From the NCBI GenBank assembly GCA_958451915.1, contig CAUDRX010000052.1, forward strand, positions 1 through 13,475: a DNA stretch of 13,475 nucleotides, given 5' to 3'. Positions 1-6,276 of the stretch are shown here, one piece after another. Positions within the stretch are counted from its first letter, which is position 1, and each line of letters opens with the position of its first letter. This DNA is from an uncultured Peptococcaceae bacterium (GTDB lineage: Bacteria; Bacillota; Peptococcia; Peptococcales; Peptococcaceae). A program made the translations under genes and the position numbers. Below the pieces are notes generated by a model. That model had not been told where the DNA came from and ran no database searches. It saw only the letters and a program-made list of their open reading frames with translations.

Positions 1-1
1 C

Positions 2-31
2 ACGCACGTGATCAATATTGAAGAATACTAA
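2..31 (+). CDS. 3' end of an upstream gene (partial, identity unknown)
   Basis: An open frame enters from the left edge and ends at a TAA at 29-31, giving the C-terminal residues THVINIEEY. The stop codon overlaps the ribosome binding site (AAGGAAAG, 30-37) of the next gene, whose ATG is only 12 bases further on. That spacing is typical of genes in one operon and is the main reason to believe this frame. Nine residues are too few to identify a product, and the open frame could also be chance. Confidence 0.4.
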   Translation, partial: THVINIEEY

Positions 32-43
32 GGAAAGTATAAC

Positions 44-493
44 ATGGATAAGAATGTAATTGTCAGTGTGAGCGGGATGCTGTTCGCTCAGGGAAAGGGC
101 GGAGAATCCGAGGATGTTGAGGTGATTTCTCCGGGAGAGTATCATTGGAAGAATGGAAAGCACTACATCCGTTACGTGGAGATTAACGAAGAATTTGAAG
201 AGCCGATTATGAATACGCTGAAGATTAGTCCTGATGAAGTCAGTATTATGAAGCGGGGACTGATTGAGAGCACGATGGTATTCAACCGGGGAAATTTCAC
301 GGCTTCCCACTATACTACGCCGTTTGGAACGCTGGTGATGGGAATCCGCACGAAGGACATGAAGGTTTCGGAGGAAGAACAGAAGATTCGGGTTCATGTG
401 GATTATGAGCTTGAGATTAACTATGAACACGCCAGCGACTGCTCGATTTCGATTGATATTCAGTCCGGCGGGGAACAGTTCTGCATATCGTAA
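44..493 (+). CDS. DUF1934 family protein (YwiB-like, predicted calycin-type beta-barrel)
   Basis: This 149-residue protein starts at ATG 44 behind AAGGAAAG (30-37). It resembles the DUF1934/YwiB family of small cytoplasmic Firmicutes proteins of about 140 residues, which fold as a lipocalin-like beta-barrel and have no established biochemical role. What points to the family is the central run from about residue 66 to 107: a KRGLIEST strand, then MVFNRGN, then a YTTPFGT turn followed by LVMGIRT, with alternating beta-strand character throughout. There is no signal peptide or membrane segment. The stop at 491-493 lies 15 bases before the carboxypeptidase start, so the two are very probably co-transcribed. 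That is context rather than proof of a cell-wall role. The family assignment is from remembered motifs; the function is unknown. Confidence 0.8.
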   Translation: MDKNVIVSVSGMLFAQGKGGESEDVEVISPGEYHWKNGKHYIRYVEINEEFEEPIMNTLKISPDEVSIMKRGLIESTMVFNRGNFTASHYTTPFGTLVMGIRTKDMKVSEEEQKIRVHVDYELEINYEHASDCSISIDIQSGGEQFCIS

Positions 494-508
494 AAGCGGA
501 GGTTGGAT

Positions 509-2011
509 GTGAGAAAAAACAGAAGAAAGCACGCGGGGATCTGGATGGCATGGCTGCTGGTTATGGCAATCGTTCTCTCTCCGGGATCGGCATACGCAGT
601 CGGCGGTGCCGGTGTCAGCGAGAATGATATCCGCGCGGAAGAGGAAAACTGGCCGGACGGACCGGAGATCGTTGGTCAGAGTGCATTCCTTCTGGAAGCC
701 AATTCCGGAATGGTGCTGTATACGAAGAACGAGAATGAGACGCGGTATCCGGCCAGCATTACGAAGATTGTGACCAGTCTGGTGGTACTGGAGCACTGCG
801 ATAATCTGCAGGAGGATGTGACGTTCTCCCATGCGGCGGTTACGGATATCGAGGATGGCGGCCATCACTGGGATTACAAGGAAGGAGAGATCCTGACGGT
901 CGAGCAGTGCCTGTACGCATTTTTGCTTGAATCGGTAAATGAATGCGGCTATGCGCTGGCTGAGCATGTGGCGGGTTCTGTCTCCGCATTTGCGGATATG
1001 ATGAATGAAAAGGCAGCAGAAGTCGGATGTACGAATACGCATTTTAACAATCCGCACGGTCTGAATGATGAGAGTCATACGACGACGGCGCATGATATGG
1101 GGCTGCTGTTCTGGGCGGCTCTGCAGAACGAGGATTTCTACCGGATTGATTCCGCAACGTCATATACGATTCCGGCAGCGGAGGGGAGAACCGCCGGTCA
1201 TCAGCTGACGATGCACCACAAGATGATGCTCTCTGGCAGTGAATATTACTATGACGGAGTAAAGGCAGGCAAAACCGGTTATACTTCGGTTGCGAAGAAC
1301 ACGCTCTTAACCTATGCGGAGCGAGACGGTATGCAACTGGTATGCGTGGTGATGAAGTCGGATGGCGGCGGAGTGATCTACAACGATACGAAAAAACTGT
1401 TAGATTATGGCTTTGATAACTTCCGGATGAAAGATCTGACGGCGGTGAGTCAGAATTTCTGTAATGGTCTGAATGCCGGTTATCCCATGCCGCTGATCGT
1501 GGATGGCAGCAGCGCGATTGTCCTTCCGAAGGATATCAGTGAAGTGACCATGAAGTTTGTAGCGGTGGACAGCTCTGATGCAGAAGGAACCGTGGGGCGT
1601 GTGCAGTTCTGCAGCGGCGGAACTGTTTTGACTTCACAGCCGGTGCGCCTGATGCGCGCGGAGGAAGCTTCACTCACAGCGCCGGTTGTTTCAGAAAGTG
1701 AGCTGGCAGCGTCGGAAGCGGCATCTGCTTCTGACTCCGACAGTGCAGTCACGTCAGAATCAGAGACTGCGGCTGTATCCGATTCCGAAAGCCAGCCGGA
1801 GACGACAGCTGGCCGCATGACGGTAACAACAGATGCGAAAAACTCTGGCCATGGAATCCTATTCTGGATTCTGATCGTGCTGGTGGTATTGCTTGTGCTG
1901 GTGGCAACCTACTGGTTCATCATTCAGGTAGTGAAACGTCATCGCAGAAAGATGCGCAGACGCCGCAGACAGCAGAGAGCAAGAGAACGCTCCGGCAGGG
2001 ATTACAGATAA
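509..2011 (+). CDS. D-alanyl-D-alanine carboxypeptidase, peptidase S11 family, C-terminally membrane anchored
   Basis: This is a penicillin-binding D,D-carboxypeptidase that trims the terminal D-Ala from peptidoglycan stem peptides outside the cell. I chose GTG 509, giving 500 residues, because the ribosome binding site GCGGAGG (496-502) sits six bases before it. A TTG at 503 would directly abut that site, and ATG 507 is out of frame. A basic N-terminus, a hydrophobic core and an AYA site near residue 30 form a signal peptide. All three catalytic motifs are present: SITK (S83, K86), SVN (S142-N144) and KTG (255-257), plus the family's FNNPHGL. A Ser/Glu/Asp/Ala-rich linker (about 393-430) leads to a transmembrane helix (about 449-475) and a cytoplasmic tail with 15 Lys/Arg in 25 residues. 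At 500 residues it exceeds the roughly 390-400 of DacA/DacF; the extra length is the linker, anchor and tail. It is the last gene before the terminator at 2061. Confidence 0.92.
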   Translation: MRKNRRKHAGIWMAWLLVMAIVLSPGSAYAVGGAGVSENDIRAEEENWPDGPEIVGQSAFLLEANSGMVLYTKNENETRYPASITKIVTSLVVLEHCDNLQEDVTFSHAAVTDIEDGGHHWDYKEGEILTVEQCLYAFLLESVNECGYALAEHVAGSVSAFADMMNEKAAEVGCTNTHFNNPHGLNDESHTTTAHDMGLLFWAALQNEDFYRIDSATSYTIPAAEGRTAGHQLTMHHKMMLSGSEYYYDGVKAGKTGYTSVAKNTLLTYAERDGMQLVCVVMKSDGGGVIYNDTKKLLDYGFDNFRMKDLTAVSQNFCNGLNAGYPMPLIVDGSSAIVLPKDISEVTMKFVAVDSSDAEGTVGRVQFCSGGTVLTSQPVRLMRAEEASLTAPVVSESELAASEAASASDSDSAVTSESETAAVSDSESQPETTAGRMTVTTDAKNSGHGILFWILIVLVVLLVLVATYWFIIQVVKRHRRKMRRRRRQQRARERSGRDYR

Positions 2012-2060
2012 GAAAATGCAGGACGGAAGAGACTGCAGTCCAGAAGAAGTTTTAGATAAA

Positions 2061-2092
2061 AAAACAGCAGGCGCTTTGCCTGCTGCTTTTTT
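2061..2092. terminator. Bidirectional rho-independent terminator between convergent genes
   Basis: An 8-bp GC-rich perfect stem, CAGCAGGC (2065-2072) with GCCTGCTG (2078-2085), closes a GCTTT loop. It is followed by C and six T (2086-2092) on the plus strand and preceded by an A run that reads as a T tract on the minus strand. It therefore serves both the carboxypeptidase operon (stop 2011) and the convergent membrane-protein gene (stop 2110). Confidence 0.93.
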
Positions 2093-2109
2093 ATGAAGTC
2101 ATGCAATGG

Positions 2110-2553
2110 TTACTTGTTCTTGCGAAAACGTGCGAAAAAGCCCTGCTTCTTCGGAGCGGAAGGAATCTTTCCTCCGCGAACGCTCTTGATGGCGGTGATG
2201 TAGATGCCGCTCAGCTCTACTTTGACTTCCTGCTTAACGGGAAGAATATCCCATACCGGCTTGTCGGCAACCAGAGTCATGATACGGGGACCAACCTTCG
2301 CCTTTACGATGGGGTACTTGGTCAGGCGCATATACTTGGGAGTCTGGTCGATCACGACCTGAGGAAGACCGGATTCTTTGATTTTTAGTTTTTTCTTATC
2401 GATGATTAGCATGGAAACCGTCTGCTTCATCGCTTCCATCTGCGTCTGAGTCTCAGCCTGACGGCGCTGCATCTTACGTCCAAAGAAATAGAGGGCGACA
2501 AGAGCGGCTGCAACAATCAGGAGAATAATAAGAAGAACCGTCCCGAAATTCAT
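2110..2553 (-). CDS. Small membrane-anchored protein of unknown function
   Basis: A 147-residue protein is read on the minus strand from ATG 2553. The start is supported by AAAAGCGGAGG seven bases upstream; a longer frame to 2613 lacks such a site and would bury the hydrophobic N-terminus. Residues about 4-24 form one strongly hydrophobic helix, followed by a polar, Gln/Met-rich stretch (about 26-48) that could be a short coiled coil. The remainder is a Lys-rich soluble part of mostly beta character. It ends in a basic, aromatic tail (FFARFRKNK). With only a short N-terminus before the helix, an N-out/C-in anchored cytoplasmic domain is plausible by the positive-inside rule. I do not recognise the family. 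The gene has its own promoter, is divergent from rpoB and convergent with the carboxypeptidase, so its position gives no pathway. Coding bias and clean expression signals make it a real gene. Confidence 0.85.
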   Translation of the reverse strand: MNFGTVLLIILLIVAAALVALYFFGRKMQRRQAETQTQMEAMKQTVSMLIIDKKKLKIKESGLPQVVIDQTPKYMRLTKYPIVKAKVGPRIMTLVADKPVWDILPVKQEVKVELSGIYITAIKSVRGGKIPSAPKKQGFFARFRKNK

Positions 2554-2618
2554 GAAAAATCCTCCGCTTTTTTCATTAGATTTTGCTTTGCGGTGAAAAT
2601 AAGCACACCACAAATGAA

Positions 2619-2648
2619 ATTATAACATAAGGCACTACGAATTTGCAA
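2619..2648 (-). promoter_or_regulatory. Predicted sigma-A promoter for the membrane-protein gene
   Basis: On the minus strand, TTGCAA (2648-2643) and a perfect TATAAT (2624-2619) are 18 bases apart. The -10 is TG-extended (TGTTATAAT). Transcription would start near 2612, leaving a leader of about 60 bases to ATG 2553. The -35 is only a partial match (4 of 6). Confidence 0.7.
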
Positions 2649-2663
2649 GCAGAAGTCACCGGG

Positions 2664-2707
2664 AAAATCAAGAAAAATGGCAAAAAAAATGAAAAAGCAG
2701 GAAAAAA
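2664..2707 (+). promoter_or_regulatory. Phased A-tracts upstream of the rpoB promoter (UP-element-like)
   Basis: Five A-tracts lie at 2664-2667, 2673-2677, 2682-2689, 2692-2696 and 2702-2707, directly upstream of the -35 box at 2711. Their centres are about 9.5, 10.5, 8.5 and 10.5 bases apart, close to one helical turn. Such phased tracts bend DNA and commonly bind the RNA polymerase alpha C-terminal domain. The phasing is seen; the function is inferred. Confidence 0.6.
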
Positions 2708-2710
2708 GCA

Positions 2711-2739
2711 TTGACAGGTTGCAATTCTTTTGCTAATAT
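2711..2739 (+). promoter_or_regulatory. Near-consensus sigma-A promoter of rpoBC
   Basis: A perfect TTGACA (2711-2716), a 17-base spacer and TAATAT (2734-2739) with a TG-extended -10 (TGC before it). The expected start is near 2746, giving a leader of roughly 72 bases to ATG 2818. Together with the upstream A-tracts this looks like a strong constitutive promoter. Confidence 0.88.
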
Positions 2740-2749
2740 GAAATTTGCA

Positions 2750-2783
2750 CTATTGTGGTGTGATATGCCTACCGCTACAATGG
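2750..2783 (+). promoter_or_regulatory. Hairpin at the start of the rpoB leader
   Basis: Bases 2750-2760 can pair with 2773-2783 over 11 positions, three of them G-U, around a 12-base loop. It begins within a few bases of the predicted transcription start, so it would form the 5' end of the mRNA. An alternative pairing of TGCC (2767-2770) with GGCA (2782-2785) competes with it. It has no T tract, so it is not a terminator. It may stabilise the transcript; no known leader family is recognised. Confidence 0.4.
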
Positions 2784-2817
2784 CAGTGTAATATAGAAAT
2801 TTAGGGGTGAAGCGTCT

Positions 2818-5800
2818 ATGGAGAATTACAGAATGCGCCCGGTCAAATCCGGTAAAGGCGTGCGAATGAGTTACTCGAGACAAAAAGAAGTGCTGGGAAT
2901 GCCGAACCTGATCGAAATCCAGAAGGATTCCTATCAATGGTTCCTGGATGAAGGGTTGAAAGAGGTTTTTGATGACATTTCCCCCATCGCAGACTTTAGC
3001 GGACATATGAGCCTGGAGTTTGTGGACTTCACATTATGCAGAAACGATGTGAAGTATTCAATCGAAGAGTGTAAAGAGAGAGATGCGACTTTTGCTGCTC
3101 CCCTGAAAGTAAAAGTGCGTTTGATCAATGAGGATACCAGTGAGATTAAGGAACATGAGATTTTCATGGGCGACCTGCCCCTGATGACCGACACCGGTTC
3201 TTTCGTTATTAATGGTGCGGAGCGTGTTATCGTAAGCCAGCTGGTTCGTTCCCCTGGTATCTACTATGGAATCGGCCATGACAAGATTGGCAAGAGCCTC
3301 TATTCCTGCACCGTAATCCCGAATCGCGGCGCATGGCTGGAGTACGAGACAGATTCCAACGATGTATTTTACGTTCGTGTTGACCGTACCCGTAAGGTGC
3401 CGGTTACGGTTCTGATCCGTGCCCTGGGCGTGGGCTCCAATCAGGAGATCCTGGATCTCTTCGGCGAGGAGCCGATGATCCTGGCGAGCCTTGGCAAGGA
3501 TACCGCTACGAATGCAGACGAAGGTCTGCTGGATCTGTATAAGAAGATCCGCCCGGGCGAGCCGCTGTATGTGGACAATGCCCGCAGCCTGCTGGAGAGC
3601 ATGTTCTTCGATGCCAGACGTTACGATCTGGCGAAGGTCGGCCGCTATAAGATCAATAAGAAACTTGGCCTTGATGTCGACAAGCACATCAAGAACCTGA
3701 CCTTAGAGGATATCCTGGCCGCTTACCGTTACATGCTCTCCCTTATGCACAAAGCCGAAGGCTATACCGTCGATGACATCGACCACCTCGGGAACCGCCG
3801 CATTCGCAGCGTTGGTGAGCTTTTGCAGAACCAGTTCCGCATCGGCCTTACCCGCATGGAACGCAATGTGCGCGAGCGCATGACCACCCAGGATCCAAAC
3901 GAAGTTACACCACAGAGCCTGATCAATATCCGCCCGGTTGTGGCGAGCATCAAGGAATTCTTCGGCAGTTCCCAGCTCTCCCAGTTCATGGACCAGATCA
4001 ATCCACTGGCAGAGCTGACCCACAAGCGTCGTCTCTCCGCATTGGGGCCTGGCGGGCTCTCCCGTGAACGCGCTGGGTTCGAAGTCCGCGACGTTCACCA
4101 TTCCCACTACGGGCGCATGTGTCCGATCGAAACGCCTGAAGGTCCGAACATCGGGCTTATCAACTCCCTTGCGACCTATGGCCGTGTCAATGAATATGGC
4201 TTTATCGAGACGCCATACCGTAAGGTCAACGACTGCCACGTCACTGATGAGATCGAATACCTCACTGCAGATGTGGAAGATAAGTTCACCATCGCGCAGG
4301 CTAACACTGAACTTGATGAGAACAATATGATCATTGCTGACAAGGTCGATGCCCGCCGTGGGGAAGAGAACCTTGTCGTTGAAAAAGAGAGCGTTGAATA
4401 CATGGACGTCTCACCAAAACAGGTCGTTTCCATCGCTACTGCGCTCATTCCATTCCTCGAACACGATGACGCGAACCGTGCCCTCATGGGGACGAACATG
4501 CAGCGTCAGGCAGTGCCGCTGCTTGTCACCGAAGCTCCATTCGTCGGTACAGGCATGGAATATCGCGCTGGCTACGACTCCTGCGTTTTTGCCATTGCAA
4601 AGCACAGCGGGATCGTCAGTTACGTCTCTGCTGACGAGATCCATGTGCGCGGCGACGGCGGTGAACGTGACGTCTATAAACTCACCAAGTTCAAAGGCTC
4701 CAACCAGGGCAGCTGCATCAACCAGCATGTCCTGGTCTCCAAAGGACAGCATGTCAACGCAGGGGACATCTTGGCTGATGGTCCGGCGACCTCCAACGGC
4801 GAACTTTCCCTTGGCCGCAATGCCCTCATTGCTTTCATGAACTGGGAAGGTTACAACTACGAAGACGCTGTCCTGATCAGTGAACGTCTGGTCAAGGAAG
4901 ATGTTTATACCTCCATCCATATTGATGAATTCGAATGCGATTCCCGCGACACCAAGCTTGGGCCGGAAGAGATCACACGCGACATCCCTAATGTCGGCGA
5001 AGATGTGCTCAAGAATCTTGATAACCGCGGCATCATCCGCATCGGTGCTGAGATCCGTGCCGGGGATATCCTCGTCGGTAAGGTCACGCCAAAGGGCGAG
5101 ACCGAACTGACTGCTGAAGAACGCCTTCTGCGTGCCATCTTCGGTGAAAAAGCCCGCGAAGTGCGCGACACCTCTCTGCGCGTTCCGCACGGCGGCAGCG
5201 GCATCGTTGTCGACGTCAAGGTCTTCACCCGCAAGGACGGCGATGAGCTCTCCCCAGGGGTCAATGAAGTCGTGCGTGTCTACATCGCCCAGAAACGTAA
5301 GATCTCTCAGGGTGATAAGATGGCCGGCCGTCACGGGAACAAGGGTGTCGTTTCCCGCGTTCTGCCGGAATGCGATATGCCATTCCTGCCAGATGGTACG
5401 CCAGTCGATATCGTCCTCAATCCATTGGGCGTACCTAGCCGTATGAACATCGGGCAGGTCCTCGAAGTTCACCTCGGCATGGCTGCCAAGGCGCTCGGCC
5501 TCCACTTTGCGACCAGCGTATTTGACGGCGCCAGTGAAAAAGATATCGGTGACATGCTTGAGAAAGCTGGCTACGACCGCAGCGGTAAGTTCATCCTTCG
5601 CGATGGCCGTACCGGGCGTCCGTTTGACAACCCTGTCACCGTCGGCTATATGTATTATCTCAAGCTTATGCACCTTGTCGATGACAAGATCCATGCCCGT
5701 TCCATTGGGCCATACTCCCTTGTTACCCAGCAGCCACTTGGCGGTAAAGCCCAGTTCGGCGGTCAGCGTTTCGGGGAGATGGAAGTTTGGGCGCTTGAAG

Positions 5801-6246
5801 CATACGGTGCTTCTCATACCCTGCAGGAAATGCTCACCATCAAGAGTGACGATGTTGTCGGCCGTGTCAAGACCTACGAAGCCATCGTCAAAGGTGAGAA
5901 CCTGCCGGAAGCTGGCGTACCAGAGGCTTTCAAGGTCCTTATGAAAGAACTCCAGTCCCTCTGCCTGGATATCCGTATTCTTGATGAAGAGAACAATGAG
6001 ATCGACATGAGCGATGATGATGACGATCTCGAAGCACAGCCAAGAGATTTCGCCGATCACCATCCAATGCCGGATGCTGATCAGGGCGACCATCCAGGAG
6101 ATGAGATCGTCGATATCAACACCGACGATGAGAACCTCGACGACGAGCCAGCCGCCGATGAAGATTTCAGCCTCTACGAAGAGGATGACCTGGATGATGA
6201 CGAGCAAAACCTTTTTGTCATCGACGATGACAACTTAGACGACTGA
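2818..6246 (+). CDS. rpoB: DNA-directed RNA polymerase subunit beta
   Basis: RpoB forms one half of the RNA polymerase catalytic cleft. The 1142-residue protein starts at ATG 2818 with AGGGGTGA (2803-2810) ahead. Beta-subunit landmarks run in order: the N-terminal lobe motif GDLPLMTDTGSF and VSQLVRSPGIYY, the rifampicin pocket (residues about 381-411, FFGSSQLSQFMDQ onward), RDVHHSHYGRMCPIETPEG, NWEGYNYEDA, the active-site GDKMAGRHGNKG (832-843), and the C-terminal QPLGGKAQFGGQRFGEMEVWALEAYGA. Rifampicin-critical Asp392, His402 and Ser407 (E. coli D516, H526, S531) are wild type, so sensitivity is expected. Ile394 replaces the usual Thr/Asn. The last ~80 residues form an extreme Asp/Glu tail. 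Synonymous codon choice changes sharply at about 3640-3900. rpoC begins 30 bases after the stop. No rplJL genes precede it in this window. Confidence 0.98.
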   Translation: MENYRMRPVKSGKGVRMSYSRQKEVLGMPNLIEIQKDSYQWFLDEGLKEVFDDISPIADFSGHMSLEFVDFTLCRNDVKYSIEECKERDATFAAPLKVKVRLINEDTSEIKEHEIFMGDLPLMTDTGSFVINGAERVIVSQLVRSPGIYYGIGHDKIGKSLYSCTVIPNRGAWLEYETDSNDVFYVRVDRTRKVPVTVLIRALGVGSNQEILDLFGEEPMILASLGKDTATNADEGLLDLYKKIRPGEPLYVDNARSLLESMFFDARRYDLAKVGRYKINKKLGLDVDKHIKNLTLEDILAAYRYMLSLMHKAEGYTVDDIDHLGNRRIRSVGELLQNQFRIGLTRMERNVRERMTTQDPNEVTPQSLINIRPVVASIKEFFGSSQLSQFMDQINPLAELTHKRRLSALGPGGLSRERAGFEVRDVHHSHYGRMCPIETPEGPNIGLINSLATYGRVNEYGFIETPYRKVNDCHVTDEIEYLTADVEDKFTIAQANTELDENNMIIADKVDARRGEENLVVEKESVEYMDVSPKQVVSIATALIPFLEHDDANRALMGTNMQRQAVPLLVTEAPFVGTGMEYRAGYDSCVFAIAKHSGIVSYVSADEIHVRGDGGERDVYKLTKFKGSNQGSCINQHVLVSKGQHVNAGDILADGPATSNGELSLGRNALIAFMNWEGYNYEDAVLISERLVKEDVYTSIHIDEFECDSRDTKLGPEEITRDIPNVGEDVLKNLDNRGIIRIGAEIRAGDILVGKVTPKGETELTAEERLLRAIFGEKAREVRDTSLRVPHGGSGIVVDVKVFTRKDGDELSPGVNEVVRVYIAQKRKISQGDKMAGRHGNKGVVSRVLPECDMPFLPDGTPVDIVLNPLGVPSRMNIGQVLEVHLGMAAKALGLHFATSVFDGASEKDIGDMLEKAGYDRSGKFILRDGRTGRPFDNPVTVGYMYYLKLMHLVDDKIHARSIGPYSLVTQQPLGGKAQFGGQRFGEMEVWALEAYGASHTLQEMLTIKSDDVVGRVKTYEAIVKGENLPEAGVPEAFKVLMKELQSLCLDIRILDEENNEIDMSDDDDDLEAQPRDFADHHPMPDADQGDHPGDEIVDINTDDENLDDEPAADEDFSLYEEDDLDDDEQNLFVIDDDNLDD

Positions 6247-6276
6247 TACCGTTCGATTTAGAAGGGAGCGTTTCTT

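Noticed and set aside
1480..1818. 112-codon Ser/Ala-rich minus-strand frame within the carboxypeptidase gene
   Set aside because: It is the mirror of the low-complexity Ser/Glu linker; the repetitive composition keeps the antisense frame open.
2101..2388. 95-codon plus-strand open frame after the bidirectional terminator
   Set aside because: It is antisense to the minus-strand membrane-protein gene, which has a good ribosome binding site, promoter and hydrophobic N-terminus. The plus frame has none of these.
4411..6207. 598-codon minus-strand open frame inside rpoB
   Set aside because: It is codon-aligned antisense to rpoB, ends at a sense TCA codon, has no ribosome binding site logic and resembles no protein. 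It is a shadow of codon bias.
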